Positions 9,358 through 21,834 of a stretch of DNA of 64,000 nt are shown piece after piece; positions within the stretch are counted from its first letter, which is position 1, and the number at the start of each line of letters is the position of its first letter. Under the pieces are notes generated by a model, which had not been told where the DNA came from, did no database searches, and saw only the letters and a program-made list of their open reading frames with translations. The DNA lies in assembly GCA_039707655.1 (NCBI GenBank), contig CM077670.1, positions 142,270,001 through 142,334,000 on the forward strand. The letters are read 5' to 3'. Both the position numbers and the translations under genes were made by a program. Origin of the DNA: Elymus sibiricus. Its lineage: Eukaryota; Streptophyta; Magnoliopsida; Poales; Poaceae.

Positions 9358-12300
9358 TGTGACAGCCTGAGACCGATTCTTTCCATTATTATATTGGTTG
9401 CTCTATTATATTTTGCATTGCATCATTTCATCATGCCATCATGTAATTAAATCTTTTTTGCAACTCAAATAAATAAATTGCATAGATCTCTTGATCTATT
9501 TAAATTGAGGGGATTCACATGGTGATTTCTCTTTATAACATATCCTCCCAATATTTAGGGAGCTATTTTAATAAATATTCCATTAGTTTGGAATCACCAT
9601 GAACACACTTAGAATTTAAATCCCATGCTTTTTCTGCTTCAAGTTTGCTCTCCAAACTTTTCCCAAAATTCTTTTCCCATTTCTCAGGGTTCCTCCAAAA
9701 TTCTCAATATTTTTCGGACACTTCTAAACCTAGACCTAATTCAAACCCATTTGAATGAAATTCACATGAGTTTGAATTTAATTCTTGCAATCTTGCCCAC
9801 TCCTATTTTCTTGGATCAAGCTCATTTTTGTGAGTCTGAGAAAACTAACCCCATGACCAAATTCTATCCCTAACCCTTCCTTTCTTCTCCTTTTCTTCTT
9901 CGATATTTTCTGTGATTGGAAAATAGAAGAGAGAGGAGTAGTGCAGCAGCCCAGCCGCAGCCTCAAACCAGGCCGGCCTGCTAGGCCCACCCGCCCCCAC
10001 CAGCTCCTTAACCCTAGCCCGCAACCAGCCATCTCCTCTCGATCGCCCACTCTCTTCCTCTCGATCCCCTGGTCTCTCCCTCGTCTCCCTCCAGTGCCGC
10101 CACCACATGCGCACACACACAGAGGAGCGGCGCCCCTCGCCCGATCCCGCGCGCCCCTCCCTCTTGCCTCGCCATGAAGCTCTGCGCCGCCTCCTCGCCT
10201 TGGCCTCCCTGATGTGGACCTCTGCCCGACCCCGCCAGACTCTAGTCGTCGGAGACCAGCCGTGACCGCGCCCTTCCTCGCCTCCCTCTGCTTCTTCTTG
10301 CCGCGCGAGGCTGCGCCCTCGCACAGCGCCGCCGGCAACCTCCCGCCTCGCACACCTTCTCCAGCCGCCCTGCTGCCATCCTCGTTTGCCTCCACCCGAG
10401 CTCCATCTCCTGCTGCCGCTGCCCGCTGGATCGCCTAGATGCAGCCCCGACCCCGAGCAGTGCCGCCTCCTTGCCATGGCCAAGCTCCTCCCTGCAGCGC
10501 CTCCCCTGCTGCCGTTGCTTGCTGCTGGCCCTTGCCCGTCGCTGTGCGTTGTTTTGCCGCGCGTCCCGTCCATGCCCTTTGGCCTTTGTTGCTAGCCGTC
10601 GGGCAGACCCCTGCATCTCCTCGCACAGCTGCCGTGCTGCACCTCCGCGATGCGTCGCCTACGCCTCCTCAGACCGCTGGCCGAGCTCGTAGACTGTGCA
10701 TCCTCTGCTCCCAAGGCCTCCACTGCCTGCTCCCTGCTGTTGTGCCCCGTCGGGCACCACACCCACCACCGACCAAGTACCACGACGCCTTTGGAAGACC
10801 CTCTGAACATCAAGTTCATTTGCCTCGGACGTGTACAGTGTTGTGGATCCATGGCCAAGTACCCCTCCGATTCATCAAGACCGGCAAGTTCGAAGACCCC
10901 AAGTACCACGACGACCGACGCATAGTACCACTACATGTGCCGTGTACAACTACTGTCGCCAGGACCGAGACCGCAAGTACCCCTCGGATCGCCAAGTTCA
11001 GCTACCGCCATCGTGAACTGCTTCCCGAATGTGAACCACTACTTCCACTACCGCCGTCGCGAGAACGTCTACTTCCCTCGTTGAACTCGATCCACCCCGA
11101 AACGCACGCTTCGAAGGTATAACCGCCAAGACGCCACCCATGGATGAATGCATGTTTTGTATGAGATGCCCGTGTTTGCACCGTGTTCGAATTGTTTCGT
11201 GCACGTTCCTCGTATGCCATGCCACCGACGCGTGGGGACCCGGTAACTGGGATCACCCCATCATCTCTTGCATGTTCCGCACATCCGCACACTTGATCCT
11301 TTGCACCGGCATCTCAACGAGTTACCGGAACCGGAATGTTGTTGTGGCACCATTTCCGTTTTCGCCGCCGTGGAACCCATTTCTTTCCGCCATGGCGACA
11401 AATGCTCCATATCATGCTTAATGTCAACATCTTCATAAAATTTGCATCAACTTGAAAATGTCATGCTCATGCATTTAATAACTCATGAACCATGCACCGG
11501 ATTAAAATGATTTATATATGTAAAATGCTTAGAATTTCGTGTAGTTTCATAATACGCAACTTTCATCCATGATAAAAATGTTTAAATTGCTGTTTGCATT
11601 ATTTTGCATAAATGGCGTGCTAAAATGGTTTATTTCGTAACTAAATAACCGTAGCTTCGAATTAAATGAACTTTATATGTAAATGGTCTAGAAAAATGTG
11701 CAGATTAACATGGTGCACTTACTTTTTCTGTTTAACAACATTAAAATTGTGTTTAGGGCAGAACAGTACCAAATTCGAAATTTTACTTATGGGGATTTTC
11801 CGGAATTGTTCTTGGTTGTTTCCGGCCTCATTTAAATTGCCTAGATAGGTAGTTTAATCATGCTTCATCTCTTGCCATGTTTAACAACATTTAATATTGA
11901 TGAGTAGCATAAACGGGATTGAACTAAATAATTGTTGTGGAGTTTCGTCAATATGCAACTCGTTGCATATTGAGCTTCACTTAATGTGTAGTATTTGGTT
12001 GTTGCATCTTGCCATGCCTTGCCTCATTAAACCGGACATGCATCATACTTGACAGTGCATTATGCCATGATTATGTTTGTGTGTTTACCATGTTGTTTGT
12101 TTCTTTCCGGTTGTGCTTCTTCTCGATAGTCCGGATATGTTGCGATTGTGAGGATTCCTTCGACTATGCATGTTCATCTTCTTCCTGGATTCGGTCTTCT
12201 TCCTAGCGGGATTTCAGGCAAGATGATCATGACCTTGGATATCACTACTATCTTTCTTGCTAGTTGTCTCGATGCTATCGCTATGTCCCGCTACCTACCA

Positions 12301-13875
12301 CTTGTTTGTCAGCCTCCCAAATTGCACTGATAAGCCTCTAACCTTCCACCATCCTATCAAACCGTTGTTTAGCTATGTTACCGCTTTGCTCAGCCCCTCT
12401 TATAGCGTTGCTAGTTGCAGGTGTAGTTTCAGGTTGTTCCATGTTGGGACATGGATATTATGGGATATCACAATATCTCTTATTTAATTAATGCATCTAT
12501 ATACTTGGTTGTGTGTGGAAGGCTCGGCCTTTTGCCTAGTGTTTTGTTCCACTCATGCCGCCCTAGCTTCCGTAATACCGGTGTTATGTTCCTTGATTAG
12601 CGTTCCTAACATGCTTAGGGGTTATGGGACCCTCTTGACAGTTCGCTTTGAATAAACGCTTCCAGCAAGGCCCAACTTTGGTTTTAACATTTCCAACATA
12701 ATAATACTGAATTAATTAATTAATTTTGCATAGGGGTCGCGTCCCTGGGGATTCTTAATTCAACATAATATAGGTGGGCCAGTGCCGATGGTGTTGGTCC
12801 AAAACAGAGTCGTTTGCGGTTTCCCACAGGGCAACTCGGGTCTCAGTTGCTGTGCGCTGTGCTCATCTGGTCATGGCCTGAGACGAGATACGCGTAGCTA
12901 CTATCAGGGTGTCGGCACGCCGGGAGGTCTTGCTGGACTTGTTTACCATTGTCGAAATGTCTTGTGCACCGGGATTCCGAGGATACTTCGGGCTGACTCG
13001 AGGTTGATCGGGTTTTCTTGAGGTTGAGGTCTTTCCACTGCAGCTTGTGTTGGTTTGTGATGGACCAGGTTGGAACACCCCTGCAGGGTTAAATCTTACG
13101 CAAAGCCGTGCCTGCGGTTATGTGGTGACTTGGAAATTTATAACCTCCGGTTGTAGAGAACTTGACACTAATTCTAATTAAAATACACCAACCGCATGCG
13201 TAACCGTGATTGTCTCTTTTCGAGTGAGTTCGGGAAGAGAACACGGTGGGGTTATGTTTGTACTCGTAAGTAGGTGTTCAGGATCACTTCTTGATCATTA
13301 TTAGTTTGCGACCGATATGCGTAGTTACTCTTCTTATTCTTGTACTCGTAAGTTAGCCACCATACAATGCTTAGTGCTTGCTACAACCTCACCACTTAAC
13401 CATTCCATACCCATTAAGCTTTGATAGTCTTGCTACCCATGGTTATGGGATTGCTGAGTCCTTGTGGCTCACAGTTTACTACAACAATAGTTGCAGGTAC
13501 AGGTAAAGCGATGCTTTGATGTGAGAGCGATGCATGTTTGCTTTTGGAGTTCTTCTTCTGCTTCTTCTTCTTCTTCGTCGATCATAGGATGGGTTCCTGG
13601 TTGGCAGCCTGGGATTAGCAGGGTGGATGTCGTTCTTCTTTTTCGTTTGATTTCATCCGTAGTTGGATCCTGCTCTTCTGTATGATGATTACTATGTATT
13701 GATGTATTCATGCTGTAGCTTGTGGCGAGTGTAAGCCTTTATCTAGTATTCTCATCTATTCAGTACATGGTATGTTGTAAAGATATCCACCTTGCGAATC
13801 GTCCCCGATATGCGCTTCTATCCTTAGCGGGACTTCTGAGTTCCTTGGGGATAGGACCGCATATTGGGCGTGACA
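9358..13875 (+). repeat. 5' LTR of element C (4518 bp)
   Basis: It matches the split right LTR along its whole length apart from one 290-bp deletion there. It has an AT-rich first 600 bp and a GC-rich block with AACCCTAGCCCGC-like leader sequence (about 9940-11130), then AT-rich sequence shared with the LTRs of E from about 11475 onward. It carries a perfect 11-bp stem hairpin at 11948-11973 and an AATT repeat at 12711-12725. Open frames in the GC-rich block are not conserved in frame between the two copies, so I do not call genes there. Confidence 0.9.
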
Positions 13876-13878
13876 AGT

Positions 13879-13890
13879 TGGTATCAGAGC
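13879..13890 (+). other. Primer-binding site of element C (initiator Met tRNA)
   Basis: TGGTATCAGAGC lies three bases after the LTR end. This is the standard complement of the plant initiator methionine tRNA 3' end. Confidence 0.95.
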
Positions 13891-15110
13891 CTCAACCGAC
13901 CGCAGGAGCCCCCTTGATTGATCGAACTATTGACGAGTCTAGAAGAAAAACTATTTTGAGTCTAATTATATATCGGAGAGTAGGAATTCTTTTTACTCCT
14001 TATCCCCTTCATCGCTCTGGTGAGGAATTGTGACATAGGTGTTTTAATTCTACTACTGTTCTCACTCAATTTTTTTTAGTATCACATAGGTATTTTCAGA
14101 ATCGTTGCGATATCGGTGTGACAAAATTCTGTTCTTGGTGCCTCCTGACCGTATGGATTGGACCTGGGGAGTTGAGCTCCAAGGGGTTCTTGTCACATTC
14201 GCTATCGTTCCAGTTCCTGAATACCAGAGGACGCCGACATCGAAATGTTTCTATACTTTTTGTGGTGGCAAATAGTGCTTTGACTTTTCCCCAGTACTGG
14301 AGGAGATAGCTCGGATGATCCACTATGACTAATATCGCTGTGTTTTCGAAGGTCTGAGGTAGACGAATTTGTGAAGTTTCTCGGTTGTGTGTTAAGGGTT
14401 GCGGATGCAGTTGCAGCTGATTAGGTTGTTGTCTGATATGAGTAGGTTCCTGGACCCGCAGCCAGATCGCATAACCAAGAAGTTTCGGGAGTTCTTAGGT
14501 GGGAATTCAAGTAGTTACCTAGGATATCTTTCCGACAGATGCATGATATGAGATTGGGGTTCGACGTCTAGTGGTCCGCCTGTCCACAGTCGTTTTTACA
14601 GTGGTCTCGTGGTGTCTTAAAGAGCCCTTGTAGCTTTGCTACGGCTCGGGGACGCTTCGTATGTCAAGGGCAGCAATGTACTTGATGGTCGCTGTACGAT
14701 CGAGCCCGCGTGGGCCCCACCATGAAAATTTCGGACGAAATCTCTATCATATGTTTGTTCCGGCTTATTCTCCAAGCCAAATCCTTTGTTTTGTTTTTGT
14801 TGTGGTATTCGAGTTGCTTCGAAGTCAAGTGTTGATTCCATACCTTTCCTAAGCGGTGCTCTCATATTTCTATCGGAGTGCTAATTCTTCTTGATCATCA
14901 AGATTGTCATGGAAAATTATTGTCAACCGGTGTGCTTCTCTTCGAGTTAATCCGACCCTTTCAATATTTGCAAGATCAATTCTCAGTTTTCTCAACGGTG
15001 TTCGTTTCACCCGTCCCAAGTTGTCTTTATTTTTCCCACCCTCCCACCCTTTTTTCTTCGCGCTGTCAAAATTCCCAAATCAAGTATCCAATTTATTCAT
15101 GTGAAGTCTC
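13891..15110 (+). mobile_element. Element C interior, left part (non-coding)
   Basis: About 1.2 kb that aligns by eye, in reverse complement, with the interior of E (53554 down to about 52337). I see no conserved protein motif and only short chance frames. It ends where element F begins (TGTGACACCC at 15111). Confidence 0.8.
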
Positions 15111-16781
15111 TGTGACACCCTGGTTTTCGCTCCTTGTTTTTTTTCCTTCGCGGGATTTGACTCCCGTCTTTTTTCGATGTTATTGGATTTTCTTTTGCCT
15201 TTGGGTATATGAAGATGGTCATTTAGCCTTGCCTTCCCTATCCAGCCAGAGATTCTCTCCAAACCAACCTTGCCACCCAAGTCTATTCTCAGGATTTTGC
15301 CACCGAAACCCTACTCTCCGGTTTACCGGAAGGGAAACCCTAAGTCCTGCAGTTTCAAAGGAACCCCAATTTCCTTTGATCTGTTGCCTCCCAAACTTTT
15401 CCCAGTGATCATCCTATCTTTTAAAACCCTGGATATGCAAAAACATTGCCAAGTCATTTGCAATATTTTTCATTTAAAATTAATTCCTTTTTCTGCCAGT
15501 TAAAGGAATTAAATCCAGGAAAATATCTATCCATCTCCAAAGTTCATGAAAACTTGTGGAGATATTCTTTGTGATCATATTGAGCTCCAATAAAAATATT
15601 GGCCATAATTAAATAAGGGAAATTGCCTTTTCCTATTTAAAGCTAATATTACAATTTGGGCACTTTCCAAAGGAGCTACCATTTTGGTAGCCAGGAAAAA
15701 TCCCAAATAATTTGTGGAGCTTCTCCTATCCATATCGTCACCATTTCCACCAAGATCCCAAGTTCCACAGATCAAATTTTGAGAGCATCATCCAATTCCT
15801 GTTTCTGGATTTATTTTGAGGTTGTGAAGCAACTATATTTTATATTTCTTCAAAAATTCTCAAATTAATCCAGGACCTGAAATTCCATATATGATGTGAC
15901 TATGCAAAAATTCACATCATTTAATTTAGCCAATTTCTCCCAAAAATTCCATCTAGTTTGTGTCCAGATTCAAGCTCTGTGAAGGAAGTACCACTTTGGC
16001 ATTTCCAATTGAGCTGAAAATTTTCCAGTATCTTAATATATCCAAATCATCACCGTACACCAAAATTCAGCTCATTCCACCAATCCAATTGAGCACAACA
16101 TCAAGATTTAGTTTCTGGGCCAGATTTGGCATTTCAGAGGAAGTATATGCAAATGAGGTCCAAATTGCTTCAAATCTTACCAGGACCTAGTCCTTCCTAC
16201 CCTATCTCATTGTGACAAGGATTCAGATCCCCTCTCTCCTCCATTCCTCCACAAGGATCTGTCCAAGTTTTAGGTCAGAACCTTTGTGAGCTCCAATCAG
16301 TCAATTCCTGCCTCCACCTCCATCCAAAATCCTCATATGTCAACTCACTGACCTCTGATATATCTAATTGACATGATTTTGCATCCGGGAAAACTCCAGA
16401 GCACGTGGCACCCGTGGTGACCACGCTTGGGACATGCCAAAACGGTGGTCAGCGCACTGTTTTCGTCGGCAGTCCAGCTCCGGCCAGCTCCGGCGTGTCC
16501 CGGCGTGTCTAGTGGCTTCGCGGAGTCCACCTGCCCCTCTCCCGCAGCTTCTCCCCTCTTCTTTCTTCTTCTCCACGCCACGGCGATTGCCGCCAAGGTT
16601 CTGTCCCGCGCATGAACGTCGTCGTCTTCCCCCCGCTGCTGTCCTCTTCCTCCCCGAGCCGTCCCCTCCCTCTGTGAGCGTCAGGTCGGCACCACTCTTC
16701 GCGCGCCACCTCGCCGGGATGCCGCCAATGCAGCGAGCTCCCGAAGCCTCTGCGGTCGCCGAGAAGCCCTCCCCGGCCGGC

Positions 16782-16788
16782 TATAAAA
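16782..16788 (+). promoter_or_regulatory. TATA box of element F LTR
   Basis: TATAAAA in the context GGCTATAAAAGCCGCGG, followed about 30 bp later by a C-rich start region. It is the best core promoter in this LTR. It places the stem-loop array about 1.1 kb downstream, in transcribed sequence. Confidence 0.75.
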
Positions 16789-17904
16789 GCCGCGGCCCCG
16801 AGCCTCCCCGAGCACCCATAGCACCTCCAGCCACTCCCTATCCCTCCTAGCACCCGCCCCACCTCGTAGCCGAGCTCGAGGAGCTCTCAATTCAGCGCAT
16901 CGCCGCCATGGCTGCCCACGGCCTCTGCTCGAATTCGAGCAAGCCGCTGCCCCTCTCCTCTCATATTTCCACCAGAGAGCTCCCCTGACCTAGGCGGAGC
17001 CCTGCCCGACTTCCTCCTCGCCTCTCCACCATCGGAGCTCCGAGCCCGAGCTCGCCGGAGATGCCTCGCCTACTCCAGTGCTCCCCGGCGACCGTATCAC
17101 CCAGGGATGGGTGCGGCCAGATCTCCTGAGCACGCCGGTAGGTCGAGCGGCGCGGGAGGTGGTCGGGATCGCCGGCAATCGCCGTCGGGGTCCTCTACTC
17201 TCTCGGCCAGGCGCGCAGGCGTGGGAGGAAGGAGAAGGCTGTCCAGGCAGGCCCCACCTCCCCGCGGACCCCACTCGTCAGCCACCCATAGCCGGCCAGC
17301 TGGATTAAGTGGAGACGCATTCCACCGAATGCGCTTTCTGTCAAGGAAATCGTCTTCTCTGGAGTACGCCATCAGCCCAGCAGAGGAGTGGGCCGGCCCA
17401 GTGGAGCAACAGTAGCGGCAACGGTAGGTTCGGCCCAAGGCAGCCCAGTGCAACAGTGCACTTTAATCTTTTTCGGCCGAATTTCAGTCAGGGACTTGTC
17501 TGTAAATATTTCTTCTACAGATTGGTCCCTGGCAAACAACTGGCAATATCTTTTTATCTGTGACTCCGATTCAGGTGAATCCGAAGCCCACTTCTTCAGT
17601 TCGTCGAGACCGTTCCGATGACATCATTTTCACCATGTTGACACTTCCTGAAAATACCAATTTTGCCCTTGCCCTTCTAGCAGCCCTCCGAGAGAGAATC
17701 CTTTCCGGCGAATTCTTCCGCGAGGCGATCGCACTTCTTCCCGGAGTATTCCTCGACCCCCAGGCAAGCCGACCATCTGATATATGCCCTAAAGCATTGC
17801 TCTGTGTTATTCTTGCATGTTTAAATTAATATGCTTATGCTTGTATGCATAGTGGTGAGCTGTATGTGACGCCAATGAACCCTTGCTTGCACTTTCTTTG
17901 GTAA

Positions 17905-18210
17905 CGGCAGCATGCCTGAGCTCTGAGCTGCTTTCGGCCGTCCGGGGTGGATGCCGACTTTATATTTCTCTTTTCAACAACTGTCCCGTGTTCTGAGCTG
18001 CTTTTCGGCCGTCTCGGGCAGCTGTTGAATTTCTCTCTGTAGTGGTGACCCTATGCTCTGAGCTGTTTCTCGGCCGTCTTAGGGAACCGCTACACTCTTT
18101 TTATCAACACCGTCTCATGCTCTGAGCTGCTTTTCAGCCGTCTTGAGCCGGGGTTGAGTTATTCCAGTAACGTCCCAGATCTGAGTTGTAAAGACCGTTC
18201 TGGTGGCTAC
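17905..18210 (+). ncRNA. Array of four to five stem-loops with a constant loop in F LTR
   Basis: Three strong hairpins are at 17973-18029, 18038-18094 and 18104-18157. A weaker one is at 17905-17956 and a decayed one at 18167-18210. The repeat step is about 65 bp. The three strong loops are each 26 nt (17989-18014, 18054-18079, 18118-18143) and share TCTGAGCTG and GCCGTCT. The stems differ in sequence but each still pairs over about 12-14 bp. This pattern suggests selection on RNA structure in the leader. No known RNA family was recognised. Confidence 0.6.
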
Positions 18211-19636
18211 TGGTTTATTTGCTGGTTTCATACAAGGGTTCAGATGGTCGTAACTTACAGCTCGAACTTGTAAAGTGATAACTGGCTATTTACGTTACCT
18301 GCTAATGCTCATTACATTGTTGCCCTAATGACTCGCCGTCATATTATATGAAGATAGGTTGTTATGTTTTCACAGTTGTTACAACATGCATTATTTTGAC
18401 ATGTGAAATTCATAGTAATTTACTTTGATGAATAGTTACTGCCATGTTAAGTTGACCATGCTTAATACCCATACTGGTTAAATTTCTTGACAACACTAAA
18501 CTTAGTTGGTTGATCAAGAGCCACCTACCCGGACTTTTCCGTGCAGCCACATTTGCCGGTATGGGACGGCCTTGACTTGGTCTGGCTTTGAGCTCTTTTA
18601 TCGGTACCACCAAACTAGGGAAGGTTATGCGTGCGCGCTACCCTGGCCCGGTAAGCGGCGATAACCTTGTGAGCCCAGTTGAGTTATATGGATCCAGGTC
18701 CCCGTTTGGGACAGTTTGTTTGGCCACGATAGTGGCAGGTGTCACGGGGTGACACAGGGGCCACCCAGGACATGACCCTGGGAGGGTATGATTGTCGGTG
18801 GTACGATAGAGGGGTCACGGGTCAGGCAGGTTTCGTTGGAGCACCACCGGTCCACCCAAATGGGATCACGAGGCCAGGTACTCCAGGGTGTGGGTAAAGT
18901 GCGCAACCTCTGCAGAGTGTTAAAACCTATTCGAATAGCCACGTCCACGGTCTTGGACAGTCCGTTTAGGCCTCTCTAGGATGATCAACCGTAACATTGA
19001 TAATAATTATGGAAGAACTTGTCTTATGTTTGGAAGTGCTCACTGGATCTTGAGTATCTCGAGGGTTGTGGGACAACCCAGAAGAGAGTAAGTTGGTAAT
19101 TGGCAACGGTAAGCATATTAAGCACTTAAGATGATTAATGTTACTAGATGTTTAATATGGCTAGACATTCCTGCCAAAACATGATGATTAATCTTGCTAG
19201 GTAAGCATGTTATGCTATGATAGTTAATGTTGTTCTAATAACAAATGCATGCTTGAATGCCATGGATTGCATTGCTTGGTGTATATGTTGGTTTGCTCTG
19301 CTTGCGAGTACATTCAAAAGTACTCAGCGGCCTTCAATGTGTCCAGGTTCACCTAAGGATTCGACGTCCTCTAGCGAGGAGCCGGAGTGTTCGCGGGCTA
19401 GAAGAGTAACCCAGTCAGATCCCTGTGGATTGGAGCCGCACCAAGACCATGCTACCTTAGATAGAGCTTCTCCGCTGCCTTTCCCCTTGTAATATATCAT
19501 GTAAGACTGATACATTCATTAATAGAAAAGCTTGTGTTCATGATACTTGTTGTAAAAGCACATGCCAGAGTGATTTTTCTGGGCTGGTATGTGCGGTGAC
19601 CATCTGACTACAGTGGTAATCAGGCGGGGCGCCACA

Positions 19637-21834
19637 ACGGATGGTATCAGAGCCAGGCTGACCGTAGGTTACCCTAGCCAGACTTCATTGCCTTTTTGAT
19701 TAGTAGAAAGCCCTGATGGATTTCAGCCATCTTCGCCAGACCGGCACGACTACTATTGATCGTAAGGCAACCCGCTAGGCTTTTGGCTCCATCAGACCCC
19801 AACTATCGTGGCCTTTGCCTCCGGTGTGAAATGTTCGCACCAGGCAACGACCCGTGAGCCCTGAACCCCTAGGAAAACCAGATATCCCTACCTTGCTTGC
19901 TAGCCATGGCATTTCTCTTCTCAAATCCAGTTTCCTTTGGGAAACGCCTATAAATTCCATCTTTCCCCGGTAACCCTAGGATCATTGACTAAGCCACCTT
20001 GGCTATGGTCGTGTGTCGAGTGTGATGTTCCCTAAGGAAGTAGTAGGAGCTTGACACCAATCGCTACCAGGGGCATTGTGTGGTTTGCTTCTAAATCCTT
20101 AGAGGTACATCGAGTGCGCTATAATAGTTATACTAGTGAATCTTTGGCCACGTATGTAAGGTCCGCAAAATTTGAGCTTTATTTGCTTTTTGGTTTTTTG
20201 CGGTTCTTGTTTCTTTTGTCAGTTCCGCTCTGCCGCTTCGACTGGATCCATCTGCTAGAGCTGACAAGAAGACCCGAGCACAACTTGGATAATACCCAAT
20301 AATCCAAATTCAGTAAGAGTCAAGCCAAGCCAACTGCCCGATATTCAGAACAGTATCACCGGATCTGTCAAGAATGAAGAATGGGTCAGAAGCAGACTCT
20401 GAGTGCAATCAACAAGGCCAGAATATACCTGAGAGAGTTGGCCTCAGAACAGTTCACATTTGAGAAGAAGTCAGATGAGTTGTCAGCAATGGACATCAGA
20501 AGGGACAAATTATTCCATCCTCGGTACAAGGATTATTTTGGTCAGTGGAGTGAACCTTGAGTCTTTCTCAATGGACTCAAGAATCATTTATTATCCACAG
20601 AAGACATGTTTCAAGAATGTGAAGGTGCCGAGAGTGACAACAAAACTCTGGTATGTTAATACGAATTCCAAAGCATATTCTGGGAAGTTATCAGTGCATA
20701 TACAAGAAAATTCTGGGCATGTGAACAAGGTTTGCGAGAAATATGAATAAGTTCATGACTGCCCGGAATCCATGAGAATTTCCAACACCTGGAAGCTCAG
20801 CTAAACCGAATGGAATCATCTGTCAACTGCTCACTACCAGCAACACTTGGTTTGAGTGAAAAGGGGATTCCGAATAATCATCAACACGAAGTCTGCATCA
20901 GTTGCGCAACCTCTATAGCGACAATGATCAGACCAACAAAAGAATTAGCGGTATGCATGACCAACAGGACATTTACAGACAAGGGCTTCTGATATAAGCA
21001 ACCCAGCCTTCCTCCGCAAGCTATCGGAAGAAGATTACAACGCAAGACTCCCAACCTTTCTCACTACACCCCTTGGTGAGAAAATCTTCTGGGATACGAC
21101 ACTCCCATCTTCCTCAGCCCGCTACCGCGGAAAGCTTTCAGCATAAGGCACCTGATTTTCCGCAGTAAGCAACATGAGGGGAAACTTCTGAGGTACGATA
21201 CCCAGCCTTCGTCGGCACGCTACCTTGACAGAAGCTTCGAGCATAAGGATTCAACCTTCTTCAGCACGCCATCGTGCCCACAACAATCCTGTCAGAAGCA
21301 TGAACTAGTTCGGACACACGTCCGCCTCAGAACTCAGTGCTTGTGAAAGGAGTTACCCTACCCCTGCATATGTTGCGAGTATGCAGTCCAGGGGATCAGT
21401 TCATGCGAGCCACTCGTACACGGGAATGACTGTGTTCAGAGAAACATTGGCCCCACACTTCAAAGAAGGATATGAATGCAGCAATCCCTACGAGATATGC
21501 AAGAGTAAGTTATGCTACGACCAAGGAGCCGTGTTGGCCGGTCATGGCAGCTCCACAAACAGGAACCCTCGGGAATAAAGAAGTTTTGGATAAACAACCT
21601 CCGTGACGAGTAATAAAATAAAGCGTCATGGATAAAGTGATATTACCAACCCTTGTCAGACTCTTGCATATACGGCCACAACAATGCAGCCAGCATATCA
21701 GCGTGAATACGGGTCATCAGCCAAGATCAGAGGTTATGCTCCGAAGAATGCACGGAATAATAGCCATACTATGTCAGCTTAGTGGTCATAGCAAGGACCA
21801 CAGAGGCTATATATGGTAGAGCCATATCAGAGAT
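19637..21834 (+). mobile_element. Element F interior remnant (non-coding)
   Basis: Begins ACGGA then TGGTATCAGAGCC (19642-19654), a primer site for initiator Met tRNA. The rest is AT-balanced, with no frame above about 95 codons and no retroelement protein motif. Around 20987, 21087 and 21186 three imperfect repeats of about 100 bp begin with TTCTG and share CCCAGCCTTC-like and GCTACC-like pieces. Confidence 0.7.
19642..19653 (+). other. Primer-binding site of element F
   Basis: TGGTATCAGAGC, complementary to the initiator Met tRNA 3' end, lies five bases after the LTR. Confidence 0.9.

Larger units (their letters stand above)
15111..19636 (+). repeat. 5' LTR of element F (about 4.5 kb)
   Basis: Starts TGTGACACCC and ends GGCGCCACA (TGTG/CACA terminal inversions), immediately followed by a primer site. 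There is a clear TATA box at 16782, a GC-rich transcribed leader, and a stem-loop array at 17905-18210. No second copy exists in the window, so the left boundary rests on the terminal motif and on the loss of similarity to E. Confidence 0.8.
15111..21834 (+). mobile_element. Element F: long-LTR element inserted in C, 3' part deleted
   Basis: Left LTR 15111-19636, primer site at 19642 and about 2.2 kb of interior. After about 21834 the sequence returns to C interior without any second LTR. The C sequence on the right does not continue the left side: by comparison with E about 710 bp of C (E positions 51628-52337) is missing. A deletion after insertion therefore removed both the 3' end of F and neighbouring C sequence. 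No gag or pol motifs were seen, so F too is non-coding in what remains. Confidence 0.78.

Noticed and set aside
10775..10985. Recurring CAAGTACC words in the C LTR leader
   Set aside because: Irregular spacing and no pairing or frame; looks like simple-sequence drift.
10439..11122. Long open frame in the GC-rich part of the C LTR (and its copy at 37817-38494)
   Set aside because: Arg/Pro/Ser/Ala-rich composition, no known motif, small length differences between copies and many overlapping frames; typical of GC-rich leader DNA.
12711..12725. AATT repeat in LTRs of C and E, GTT repeat at 42490 and CTT repeat near 13560
   Set aside because: Simple microsatellites; present in several copies but with nothing more than slippage behind them.
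13879..13890. Possible tRNA gene at the TGGTATCAGAGC sites
   Set aside because: Only the primer-binding complement is present next to LTR ends; no cloverleaf or box A/B.
16909..16990. ATG in good start context (GCCGCCATGG) after the TATA box of F
   Set aside because: The frame ends after about 26 codons and has no recognisable product. It may be a leader ORF but is not a gene I can support.
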